A DNA stretch of 64,000 nucleotides, from the NCBI GenBank assembly GCA_036267635.1, contig DATAVR010000024.1, positions 1 through 64,000 on the forward strand. The letters are read 5' to 3'. Below the pieces are notes generated by a model. The model did no database searches and was not told the DNA's origin. It saw nothing but the letters and a program-made list of their open reading frames with translations. The position numbers and the translations under genes are program-made. Each line of letters opens with the position of its first letter. Position 1 is the stretch's first letter. This document shows positions 17,584 to 25,642 of the stretch, in pieces. This DNA comes from JADGRB01 sp036267635 (GTDB taxonomy: Bacteria; Myxococcota_A; Polyangia; Fen-1088).

Positions 17584-20277
17584 TCAGGGGGCGTCCGCCT
17601 GTCCGGCTTTCTCGCGGGCCAGATCGCGGCGGCGTCGGGCCGAGCTGTCGGTGGGGTCGCGCGCCACGGCGGCGTTGTATTCGCGCAGCGCCTCCCGGTA
17701 GCGCTCGAGGTGGAAGTAGACGTCACCCACCAGCAGGCGTCCGTTGATCTCGGCGCCGGCCGCGATCGCCTGGCGCCCCTGGCGGATCGCTTCCTGGTAG
17801 TCGCCGCGATCGAAGGCCGACTGCCCGCGGTTCAAGATCGTCGTCGTGTCGGCGAGTGAGGCGGGCGGCAGGGCAGGTGCGCCGGACGCGGTCTTGGCGG
17901 CGTGCGGCTCGCCTCCGGCGGCCAGCGATGCGCGGTGGGCCGCCGGTGCGTGCAGGACCGCCGGGGTTAGATCGAGGGCGATCGCGTGGTGGGCTGCCGC
18001 CGCGAGCAGCTTTCGCGGCTCCTCGTTTGCTGCCGGGCTCACCGTCGGGGCCGGCGTTGGCCCGACGGCAAGCGGTAACGGCGGAGGCGAAGCGGGCAGG
18101 GCAGCGGGCACCGCCGCGAGGGCGGCCGCGGGCGGCGGGCTCGGCGCCGCGGTGGGCGCCGGGCCTGTCCCCAGGAAGTGCACCCCGGCCAGCACGCCCC
18201 CCGCGAGCAGCACGGTTAGGAGAATCGCCGTGCCGCCCAGCCGGACGCGTCGAACCGGCGCGGTCGTCGTCGCGCCGGTCCCGCCGGTGAGCGGCTGCCC
18301 GATGGCGGTGTCGGCGCTCCCCAGAGGCAGGCGCGGCGTGGTCAAGGAGCCGCTCGGTCCCCGGGGGGACGGCGCCCCCTCGACCGTGGTGAGGCAGGCG
18401 AGGATCTGCTCCTTGAGCGCGGTCATCGACCAGTGCCGGTCGCCGGGGGCGCGGGCCAGCGCGCGCATGACCAGCTTCTGCACGTCGCGCGGCAGCTCGG
18501 AGCGCAGCTCGCCGATCGGCCGCGGGTCCTCCGTCGCCTTGCGCTGGAGCACCTCGATCGCGTCATCGCCCGAGCAGGGGGGCGTGCGGGTGAGCATCTC
18601 GTAGAGGAGTCCCCCCAGAGCGTAGACGTCGGTCAGCGCGTCGGCGGTCTTTCCGGCCGCCTGCTCGGGCGCCATGTAAGCCGGCGTCCCGATCGCCACG
18701 TCGGGGCGGGTGAGGGCGGCGCCGACCGCCAGGTCGAGATCCTTGGAGATACCGAAGTCGAGCACCTTCACGAAGTCTTCCTGGTCGTTGCGGTTCACCA
18801 GCATGACGTTGGCCGGCTTCAAATCGCGGTGGACGACGTCGGCGGCGTGCGCCGCCTCGAGCGCGCGGGCGATCTGCGCCGCCACCAGCAGCGCCCGCTC
18901 GACCGGCAACGGCCCGCTGTTGGCGATGAGCTCCTCGAGCCCGATGCCGTCGAGAAACTCCATCACGAAGTAGAAGGCGCCGTCGGGGGTGCTCCCCGAG
19001 TCGGTGACGTCGACGATGTTGGGGTGGCCGATCTTCGAGGCGGCCCGCGCCTCGCGCCGGAACCTCTCGACCAGGTCAGCGCTGTGGTGAAAACGGGCGT
19101 GCAGGATCTTGATCGCCACCCGCCGGCCGATGTCGATGTGCTGCGCCTCGTAGACCCGCCCCATCGCCCCTTCTCCGCACAGGCGCCGGATGTGGTAGCG
19201 GCCGCCGAGTGTGGTCCCGACGCGTGGGTCGGCGCCGTCGGCGCGCGGCTCGTCATTGGGCACGACCGGGGCAGGGCCAATCCCCCCCGACAACATCGCG
19301 CGCGAGGCCGCGATCAGCCGATCGCGCTCACGCCGCTCTTCACGGACGTCGTCGGCGAAGAGCGGGCGCAGGAAGCCGGCCAGGCGATCGGCGTCGGTCT
19401 TGGGCGCCGTCTCGGCCAGGAAGGCCGCCAGATCGGCGCGCAGGAGCTCGGCGCTCGGGTAGCGATCCTCGCGCTCGATCGCCAGCGCCCGCATGACGAT
19501 GCGGTCGAGCTCGGGCGGCACGCGTCCGCTGATCTTCGACGGCGGGACCACCTCCGGGTTGCGGGCGCGGGCCATGGCGTCGGGGTTCGGCTGGTCCCTG
19601 GGGCTGGCGATGGGGAAGAGCTGCCGCCCGGTCAAGAGCTCCCAGAGCAGGATCCCCGCCGCGTAGATGTCGACGCGCCCGTCGAGCGGCAGCCGGCGCG
19701 CCTGCTCGGGCGCCAGGTACGACAGCTTGCCGTAGACGATCCCCGGCGTGGTCCGCTCCATCTTGAGGATCGACATCGCCAGCCCGAAGTCGGTCAGCTT
19801 CACCTCGCCGCTGTACGACAAGAGCACGTTGGCCGGCGACACGTCACGGTGCACCAGCTTGAGGTCCTCGAAGGCGTGCGCGTAAACGAGGGCGCGCGCG
19901 ATCTCCTTGAGGATGTAGACCGAGACGTCGATGGGGAAGGGGACGCGCTTTTCGGCGCAGCGGTTCCAGGTCGCCAGCAGGTCCTTTCCGTCGACGTACT
20001 CCATCGCCAAGAAGATCTGTCCCCCCACCATGCCGGCGTCGAACACGCTGACCATGTTCCCGTGCGCCAGGCGCAGCGCCACCAGCGCCTCGTCGTGGAA
20101 ACGCCGGGAATTCTCGGAGGCGACCAGCTCGGGGATCACCTGCTTGATCACGCAGAGCTTCTCCAGGCCCGGCGCGCCGGTGAGCGCCAAGTGGAGCTGT
20201 CCCATCCCCCCGCGGGCGAGCGGCTTCAACAATACGTAGGAGTCGAATCTGCGTGGAAACCCGCCCGGCGCCGTCAC
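17584..20277 (-). CDS. Membrane protein with two Ser/Thr kinase domains and C-terminal TPRs
   Basis: Two complete Hanks-type kinase domains lie in tandem on the cytoplasmic side. Kinase I has RGGMG (22-26), K45, HRDVSPAN (143-150) and DFG (163-165). Kinase II has GEGAMG (368-373), K390, HRDLKPAN (483-490) and DFG (507-509). Both look catalytically intact. A single transmembrane helix (about 680-702) leads to an Ala/Pro-rich linker and C-terminal TPRs (about 820-890; YQEAIRQGRQAIAAGAEI), probably periplasmic. The two kinases differ clearly from each other, so this is an old fusion rather than a recent duplication. It starts at GTG; a TAAAAT box (plus 20285-20290) ends 7 nt upstream, suggesting a leaderless message. 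Confidence 0.92.
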   Translation of the reverse strand: MTAPGGFPRRFDSYVLLKPLARGGMGQLHLALTGAPGLEKLCVIKQVIPELVASENSRRFHDEALVALRLAHGNMVSVFDAGMVGGQIFLAMEYVDGKDLLATWNRCAEKRVPFPIDVSVYILKEIARALVYAHAFEDLKLVHRDVSPANVLLSYSGEVKLTDFGLAMSILKMERTTPGIVYGKLSYLAPEQARRLPLDGRVDIYAAGILLWELLTGRQLFPIASPRDQPNPDAMARARNPEVVPPSKISGRVPPELDRIVMRALAIEREDRYPSAELLRADLAAFLAETAPKTDADRLAGFLRPLFADDVREERRERDRLIAASRAMLSGGIGPAPVVPNDEPRADGADPRVGTTLGGRYHIRRLCGEGAMGRVYEAQHIDIGRRVAIKILHARFHHSADLVERFRREARAASKIGHPNIVDVTDSGSTPDGAFYFVMEFLDGIGLEELIANSGPLPVERALLVAAQIARALEAAHAADVVHRDLKPANVMLVNRNDQEDFVKVLDFGISKDLDLAVGAALTRPDVAIGTPAYMAPEQAAGKTADALTDVYALGGLLYEMLTRTPPCSGDDAIEVLQRKATEDPRPIGELRSELPRDVQKLVMRALARAPGDRHWSMTALKEQILACLTTVEGAPSPRGPSGSLTTPRLPLGSADTAIGQPLTGGTGATTTAPVRRVRLGGTAILLTVLLAGGVLAGVHFLGTGPAPTAAPSPPPAAALAAVPAALPASPPPLPLAVGPTPAPTVSPAANEEPRKLLAAAAHHAIALDLTPAVLHAPAAHRASLAAGGEPHAAKTASGAPALPPASLADTTTILNRGQSAFDRGDYQEAIRQGRQAIAAGAEINGRLLVGDVYFHLERYREALREYNAAVARDPTDSSARRRRDLAREKAGQADAP

Positions 20278-20314
20278 GCGGGGGATTTTACCTTGCGTCG
20301 CGATTCAATGAGAC

Positions 20315-21676
20315 GTGACATATTCGAGGGGGATGGACGAATTTCGGTCAGAGCCGCCCGCGACGGCGGAAACGGCCGCGCTCGGGGGGCGGTGCGTGGT
20401 CCTCGGCGTGACCGGAGGCATCGCCGCCTACAAGGCGGCAGAGCTCTGCCGTCTGCTGGTCAAGGCGGGGGCCACGGTGCGGGTGGTGATGACCGACGCC
20501 GCGACCGAGTTCATCACCCCGCTGACGATGCAGACGCTCTCGGGTGCGCCGGTCTCGCGGGAGCTGTTCGACCTCGGCAGCGAGGCGGAGATCGGGCACA
20601 TCCAGCTGGCCGACGAGGCCGACCTGCTGATCGTCGCGCCGGCGACCGCCGACGCGATCGCGCGCCTGGCGGCCGGGATGGCCAACGATCTTTTGACCGC
20701 GGTGGTGCTGGCCAGCAAGGCGCCGCTGCTCTTGGCGCCGGCGATGAACGTCAACATGTGGGAGAACCCGCTCACCCAGGCGAACCTCGGGCGACTGCTC
20801 GGTCCGGAGGGCGGGGGCCGCGTCTCCACCGTCGGTCCCGACAGCGGCGAGCTCGCCTGCGGGTGGGTGGGCGCCGGGCGGCTCATCGAGCCGGCGGAGA
20901 TCGTGGCGGCGGCGGCGCGGCTCCTGGCGCCGCGCGATCTCGACGGCCGGCGGGTGGTCGTCGCCGCTGGGCCGACGCGCGAGCCGGTGGACGAGGTGCG
21001 GTTCCTCGGCAATCGCTCGTCGGGGAAGATGGGCGCGGCGCTGGCGGCGGCGGCGGCGGCGCGCGGCGCGGCGGTCACGCTGCTGGCGGGACCGGGGACG
21101 CCGGCCGTCCCGAGCACCTACGGCACGACCGAGGTGGCGCGCGTCGACGTCGAGACCGCCGCCGACCTCGAGCGGGCGCTCGCCTCGGCCAGCCCCGGCG
21201 CCGACGCGGTGGTGATGGCGGCGGCGGTGGCCGACTTTCGTCCGCGCGCCCGCGCGGTGGGCAAGCTCTCGCGGCGCACCGCCAGCGGCGGCGATCTGAC
21301 GCTGGAGTTGACGCCCGTTCCCGATCTGCTGGCCGGCGTAGCGCGCGCCCGCCAGAACGGCCGCCCGTTCCTGATCGGGTTTGCGGCCGAGCTGACCGGC
21401 GGGGAGGCGCTGGCGACGCGCGCGGCCAGCAAGCTGCAGGAGAAAGGCTGCGACGCGATCGTGGCCAACGACGTGAGCGCGCCCGGAATCGGCTTCGACG
21501 CCGACGACAACGCCGTCACCGTGCTGTTCGCCGACGGTGCCCGGGCCGACATCCCGCGCGCCTCGAAGCGCGCCATCGCCGATCGGCTGTGGGGGCTGTT
21601 CGCCCCGCGGCTGCCCCCTAAGGGTGGACAGAAGCAGGGTGGACAGAAGGACGGCGGGAGCGGGTCGCATGCCTGA
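20315..21676 (+). CDS. coaBC: Bifunctional phosphopantothenoylcysteine decarboxylase/phosphopantothenate-cysteine ligase
   Basis: Catalyses two steps of coenzyme A synthesis. The N-terminal flavoprotein domain (CoaC) shows VLGVTGGIAAYKAAELC, the catalytic His in GHIQLADEADLL, the PAMNVNMW motif and the Cys of GELACGWVGAGRL. The C-terminal ligase domain (CoaB) has AGPTREPVDEVRFLGNRSSG and ANDVSAPGIGFDADDN. The start is GTG 20315 or ATG 20333 (MDEFRSEPP); neither has a well-spaced Shine-Dalgarno. It is first of three overlapping genes. Confidence 0.95.
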   Translation: MTYSRGMDEFRSEPPATAETAALGGRCVVLGVTGGIAAYKAAELCRLLVKAGATVRVVMTDAATEFITPLTMQTLSGAPVSRELFDLGSEAEIGHIQLADEADLLIVAPATADAIARLAAGMANDLLTAVVLASKAPLLLAPAMNVNMWENPLTQANLGRLLGPEGGGRVSTVGPDSGELACGWVGAGRLIEPAEIVAAAARLLAPRDLDGRRVVVAAGPTREPVDEVRFLGNRSSGKMGAALAAAAAARGAAVTLLAGPGTPAVPSTYGTTEVARVDVETAADLERALASASPGADAVVMAAAVADFRPRARAVGKLSRRTASGGDLTLELTPVPDLLAGVARARQNGRPFLIGFAAELTGGEALATRAASKLQEKGCDAIVANDVSAPGIGFDADDNAVTVLFADGARADIPRASKRAIADRLWGLFAPRLPPKGGQKQGGQKDGGSGSHA

Positions 21677-22688
21677 CGCGCGCCTCAAGGGTTACGCACC
21701 CCAAGCGGTACGCCATCTGGCCGCGGCGGGGAGCGTGATGGTGGCGCGCCAGGCGACGGCCGGTGCGCACCCGGGGAGCGTCCCCCCCTGGCCGGGGGCC
21801 GCCGATCCCGATTTTCACGCCACCCTGGCGGCGGTCTGGATCTGGGCGCGTCACCAGCGGCTCTCGGGGGTCGAGAAGTTCGCCGCCGCGCGCAAGGAGG
21901 CCTGGGGCTTTCTCGTCGAGGCGGCGCCCCGCTTCGTGCCCGACGCGATCGACAGCGCCACCGACGACGAGGCCGCCTACGACTGCGCGATGGTGCTCTG
22001 GGCGGTCGCCGCCGAGTACGGGCTCGGGAAGGTCGAGGCGCGCCGGCAGGCGATCGCCGATCGGGCCGCCCGCGTCCTGTCGATGCACCTCGGCGAGCTC
22101 GACGATCTGTCGGGGCGTGAGTTCCGCGACCCCGGGTTTCTCGCCCTGGCGCTCATGGAGTACGCGCGGGCGGTCGACGCGCGCGGCCTCTTGGCCAGCG
22201 GCCGCAAGTTCGTCGAGCGGGCGTTCGGCATGAAGGCGCCGGCGCCGTTCGCCGACGAGCCGGCGCCGCCGGGCGGGCTGTTCGATTTCTCGTCGACGAC
22301 GGCGACGCGGATCCTGGCGGTGATCTCCGCCGAGGGGAACACGCCGTTCGTAGGGGCCTGGCTGCGCGAGCGGATCGCGGCCGGCGCCCCGCACGGATTC
22401 GCGCCGCGGCGGCTCGACGAGAACAGCTGGAACGCCTGCGCCGCTTGGGCGCTCGGGCGGGCGTACGTGATCGCCACCGACCCTGCTTTTCTCGAATGCT
22501 ACACCGCGATCGTCGACGAGATCGAACGGCGCGACGTCGATCATGACTGCGCGCTCGGCCGCGACAAGACGGTGCGGGTGGCCGAGGTGACGCCGACCTT
22601 CTATTACGCACTGGCCATCGACGCGCTGGTCACCTCCGACAGCGCGAGCCAGGCGCGCGCCGAGGCCGGGGGGACGCGTGGCCGGTGA
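21669..22688 (+). CDS. Uncharacterised protein in the coaBC-udg operon
   Basis: I do not recognise a family. The 339-aa protein starts at ATG 21669 (MPDARLKGYAPQAV), overlapping coaBC by 8 bp and the UDG gene by 11 bp, so it is tightly coupled to both. It is soluble, without a signal peptide or membrane segment, and mostly helical with many Trp/Tyr. The helices (for example DPGFLALALMEYARAVDARGLL and NSWNACAAWALGRAYVIATD) resemble alpha/alpha-toroid repeats such as those of glycoside hydrolases or prenyltransferases, but that is a guess from pattern alone. Confidence 0.7.
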   Translation: MPDARLKGYAPQAVRHLAAAGSVMVARQATAGAHPGSVPPWPGAADPDFHATLAAVWIWARHQRLSGVEKFAAARKEAWGFLVEAAPRFVPDAIDSATDDEAAYDCAMVLWAVAAEYGLGKVEARRQAIADRAARVLSMHLGELDDLSGREFRDPGFLALALMEYARAVDARGLLASGRKFVERAFGMKAPAPFADEPAPPGGLFDFSSTTATRILAVISAEGNTPFVGAWLRERIAAGAPHGFAPRRLDENSWNACAAWALGRAYVIATDPAFLECYTAIVDEIERRDVDHDCALGRDKTVRVAEVTPTFYYALAIDALVTSDSASQARAEAGGTRGR

Positions 22689-23544
22689 GGGCGATGACGG
22701 TGACGGTGACGGCGACGGCCAAAGTGAAAGCGCGACGGACGAGCGCGAGGCCCTGCGCGTCCTCGTGGCCCAGGTCCGGACGAATCTCGCCACCCGCGGG
22801 CGCTCGGGTCTCCTGGGGGTGTCGATGAAACCGGGCGCTCCCAAGAAAGTGGCCCGCGGGGCGCCTGCCGCGCCGCCCAGCCGGCCCGTCGCCGTCAATG
22901 GACCGCCCGAGCCCGAGGCTGCGGCCGACGAGCCGGTGGGTGCGCCGGACGCGCCGCGCGGGCGCGCCGGGCTGCAGTTGGTGCGCGACGAGCTCGGCGA
23001 CTGCAAGCGGTGCAAGCTCTGGCCGAGCCGCCAGAACCTCGTGTTCGGCGTCGGCAACCCCGACGCCAACCTGGTGTTCGTCGGCGAGGCGCCCGGCGCC
23101 GACGAGGACGCGCAGGGTGAGCCGTTCGTCGGCAGGGCTGGTCAGCTTCTCACCAAGATGATCGAGGCGATGGGCTACGCGCGCAGCGACGTCTACATCT
23201 GCAACGTCCTCAAGTGCCGCCCCCCCGGCAACCGAAACCCCGAGCCCGACGAGGTGGCGAGCTGCGAGCCGTTCTTGAAGAAGCAGCTCGGCGCGATCCG
23301 CCCGCGGATGATCGTCGCGCTGGGCAAGTTCGCCGTGCAGTGCCTCCTGCGCGACGATTCGCCGATCGGCCGCCTGCGGGGCAACTTCCGCGCTTACGAA
23401 GGGATCCCCCTCATGCCGACCTTCCACCCGGCCTATCTCCTGCGGGACCCCAGCAAGAAGAAGCTCGCCTGGGACGACCTCAAGGCGGTGAACACCGCTT
23501 TGGCGAACGTCGGGATCACGCCGCCGCATTCACCCGCCGGCTGA
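22678..23544 (+). CDS. Uracil-DNA glycosylase, family 4 (iron-sulfur)
   Basis: Excises uracil from DNA. Family 4 motifs are present: VFVGEAPGADEDAQGEPFVG (motif A), PTFHPAYLLRDP (motif B) and four cysteines in the [4Fe-4S] spacing (C109, C112, C180, C196). About 95 residues precede the domain; the first 20 are a low-complexity acidic stretch (EGDDGDGDGDGQSES) encoded by a hexanucleotide repeat, and the real start could lie further in. GTG 22678 behind a G-run is the first candidate. It is last in the coaBC operon. Confidence 0.92.
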   Translation: MAGEGDDGDGDGDGQSESATDEREALRVLVAQVRTNLATRGRSGLLGVSMKPGAPKKVARGAPAAPPSRPVAVNGPPEPEAAADEPVGAPDAPRGRAGLQLVRDELGDCKRCKLWPSRQNLVFGVGNPDANLVFVGEAPGADEDAQGEPFVGRAGQLLTKMIEAMGYARSDVYICNVLKCRPPGNRNPEPDEVASCEPFLKKQLGAIRPRMIVALGKFAVQCLLRDDSPIGRLRGNFRAYEGIPLMPTFHPAYLLRDPSKKKLAWDDLKAVNTALANVGITPPHSPAG

Positions 23545-23551
23545 CGCCGGC

Positions 23552-23576
23552 GCGGGAACCCTCCCAGGGTTTCCGC
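23552..23576. repeat. Hairpin of the GGRACCCT/AGGGTYCC family after the UDG gene
   Basis: GCGGGAACCCT pairs with AGGGTTTCCGC around CCC, an 11-bp stem with one G-U wobble in RNA. It lies 8 bp after the UDG stop and could act as a transcript end, although no T-run follows. Its core resembles the hairpins at 24347, 48784 and 48868. Confidence 0.5.
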
Positions 23577-23599
23577 ACTTGCTGTACGATGGCCGCCGC

Positions 23600-24343
23600 A
23601 TGCCCCCCCGTGCGCTTCGCGGTGACACGCGCCTTGGTCTCTTCATGGCGTTGACCCTCGTCGGTTGCGGCGCCTCCTCCGAGGAGCTCTACGAACGCGG
23701 CCAGGCGTCGTTCAAGCAGGACAAGCTCGCGCCGGCGGTCGCCGATCTGGAGTCGTTCGCGGGCAAGAGCTGCGGCCCGACCGGCGCGCACCGGCACTGC
23801 CGGCAGGCTTACCTGACGCTCGGCCACGCCTACGAGAAGCAGCAAGCGCCCGGCAAGGCCTGGGTGGCGTACGACGCGGCGCTGACGTTCGGTCCCCCGA
23901 GCGGAGACGAGGCGATCCAGAGCGACCGCGAGCGGATGCAGGCGATACTGGCGGCGCAGCAGGAGAAGGAGACCGCGCGGGCGCCGGTGATCATCCGCTA
24001 CCGCGACGAGGTGACCGAAGAGTACACACCGCGCTCGGTGGTCATCTCGCTCGACTTCGCGCCGGTCGTCACCAAGGACAAGGACGTCGCCGACCTGCAC
24101 AGCCCCGACTTTCGACGCCTCTACAGCGCCTCGATCTCGGCGGGCGAGCACGTCCTGGTGGTCGAGATGGCGCACGACTGCAACCCGAATGGCGGTGCCC
24201 GCTGCGCCCGCTCGCGCGTCCACAAGGCCTGGCCGTTCAGCGTCGCCGCCCGCACGCCGTCGACGATCGAGATCCGCGCCTACGCCGAGAGCGGGGAGGG
24301 GGACAACCCCTCGCGACCGGCCCTCGAGCTCATCAGTCGATAA
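23600..24343 (+). CDS. Lipoprotein with TPR-like repeats
   Basis: The N-terminus is basic, then LGLFMALTLVGCGASS, a signal peptide with lipobox LVGC, so the protein should be lipidated and exported. TPR-like helices follow (ELYERGQASFKQDKLAPAVADLESF and AYLTLGHAYEKQQAPGKAW). The C-terminal half is a beta-rich region without a family I can name (RYRDEVTEEYTPRSVVISLDF; EHVLVVEMAHDCNPNGG). ATG 23600 gives a proper signal peptide; the TTG at 23579 does not. No adjacent gene hints at its role. The downstream gap holds a hairpin repeat and the convergent adaptor gene. Confidence 0.75.
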   Translation: MPPRALRGDTRLGLFMALTLVGCGASSEELYERGQASFKQDKLAPAVADLESFAGKSCGPTGAHRHCRQAYLTLGHAYEKQQAPGKAWVAYDAALTFGPPSGDEAIQSDRERMQAILAAQQEKETARAPVIIRYRDEVTEEYTPRSVVISLDFAPVVTKDKDVADLHSPDFRRLYSASISAGEHVLVVEMAHDCNPNGGARCARSRVHKAWPFSVAARTPSTIEIRAYAESGEGDNPSRPALELISR

Positions 24344-24346
24344 CAT

Positions 24347-24367
24347 CGGGACCCTCAAAGGGTCCCG
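24347..24367. repeat. Dispersed hairpin repeat between convergent genes
   Basis: CGGGACCCT and AGGGTCCCG form a perfect 9-bp stem around CAA. The next ~35 bases (CCCGCGATGAGCTCCG) also match the reverse complement of the 48749-48896 duplication, so this is a third member of that element. It lies between the stops of the lipoprotein and the RND adaptor and could terminate both. Confidence 0.65.
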
Positions 24368-24430
24368 CGCTCCCCGCGATGAGCTCCGACCGGCGGAGCC
24401 GGTCTACGCTCGACGCGATCGAGCGCGTGT

Positions 24431-25642
24431 TCAACGACCCGGGGGACTGGCGGGGGGCGGCTTGGCAGCTTCCACGACCTGCACCGGGCTGCCGTCCTGC
24501 ACCGAGGTGCCGAGATCGAGGGCGACGCGCTCGCCGGGGGCGAGGCCGCTCACCAGACGGACGACCTGCCCGTCGTCCTCGGCGACGACCACCGGCTTGT
24601 AGTGCACGTGCTGTCCGGCGTCGAGCACCGCCACCTGCGACTTGTCGCCCCGGGTGAGCAACGCCTCGGCGGGGATCTCGAAGAGCGGCGGGACGCGCAC
24701 GTCGAGCGTCACCTGGACGTAGCTGCCGGGGACGATCAGGTGGTCGTCGTTGCTGATGTCGACCTCGGTCAGCATGGTGCGCGTCCGCGGCGACAGCTCG
24801 CCGCTCGTGCGCGCGACCTTGGCCTGGCGCGACCAGCCGGGACGCTCGGGGACGGTGACGACGGCGGCGTCGCCGGCGTGGACGAACGGCGCGCTCGACT
24901 GGTCGACGTAGACGTAGACGCGCAGCTGGTCCCCCTTGGAGACCGAGACGATGGGGACGGCGCCGTTCTGCGCGTTGGCGGCGCTCTGAATCAGCGTCCC
25001 CGGATCGGCGAAGCGCGCGCTGATCACCCCGTCGAACGGCGCGCGGATCACCCGGTAGCCACGCTCCGTGGCGATCGCCGACTGAGTGGCGTCGGCCACG
25101 TCCGCGGTCGCCTGGCCGAGCTCCAGCTCCTGCGCCGAGACGACGCCGGCCGGGGCCAGCGCCGTCAGGCGTTTGGCGTTCACCCGCTTGTTGCGCGCGT
25201 CGGCGACGGCGGCATTGTACTGCGCGTCGAGCTCCGGCGCCGTGACGGTGGCGATGAGCTGGTTCTTCTTGACCCGGTCGCCCTTGTCGACCTTGAGGTC
25301 GCTGAGGAAGCCCGCCACCTTGGCGTAGAGCGTGACCTCGAAGAAGGGCCGCGCCTCGCCCTGCAACACCAGGTGCCGCACCCCGGGAGCCTGCTTGACG
25401 GTGGCGAACCGGACGCGCGGTCCCTGGGCCACCGAGGCGACGCGCGCCTGCGCGTCGTCCATCGCTTCATGAATGCGGTGCCGGCCGATGCCGATCACGC
25501 CCAGCAGGGTGGCCAGGAAGACCGCGCCACCGACCAGGTAGAAGAGAGCCGAGCGCTTCGGGGTCGGCGTCCCCGAACCGCCGTCGTCGCGGGTCGCAGG
25601 GGTCTCGTCGGGCAGCGCCTCGAGCGGGCGGGGGGGCGACAT
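24431..25642 (-). CDS. RND efflux periplasmic adaptor (membrane fusion protein)
   Basis: Bridges an inner-membrane RND pump to an outer-membrane channel. One N-terminal membrane segment (LFYLVGGAVFLATLLGVIG) is followed by the barrel-sandwich half-motifs EVTLYAKVAGFLSDLKVDKGDRVKKNQLIA and GYRVIRAPFDGVISARFADPGTLI around a helical hairpin, then beta-barrel and membrane-proximal domains. At 403 aa the length is usual. It follows its pump gene, overlapping at the stop/start, the reverse of the commonest adaptor-pump order. No tolC-like channel gene is nearby. Confidence 0.92.
   Translation of the reverse strand: MSPPRPLEALPDETPATRDDGGSGTPTPKRSALFYLVGGAVFLATLLGVIGIGRHRIHEAMDDAQARVASVAQGPRVRFATVKQAPGVRHLVLQGEARPFFEVTLYAKVAGFLSDLKVDKGDRVKKNQLIATVTAPELDAQYNAAVADARNKRVNAKRLTALAPAGVVSAQELELGQATADVADATQSAIATERGYRVIRAPFDGVISARFADPGTLIQSAANAQNGAVPIVSVSKGDQLRVYVYVDQSSAPFVHAGDAAVVTVPERPGWSRQAKVARTSGELSPRTRTMLTEVDISNDDHLIVPGSYVQVTLDVRVPPLFEIPAEALLTRGDKSQVAVLDAGQHVHYKPVVVAEDDGQVVRLVSGLAPGERVALDLGTSVQDGSPVQVVEAAKPPPASPPGR

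Noticed and set aside
18433..21621. Open frame of 1062 codons on the plus strand
   Set aside because: It is antisense to the two-kinase gene and runs on into coaBC in another frame. The product is Arg/His/Gln-rich with no domain, as expected from high-GC shadow frames.
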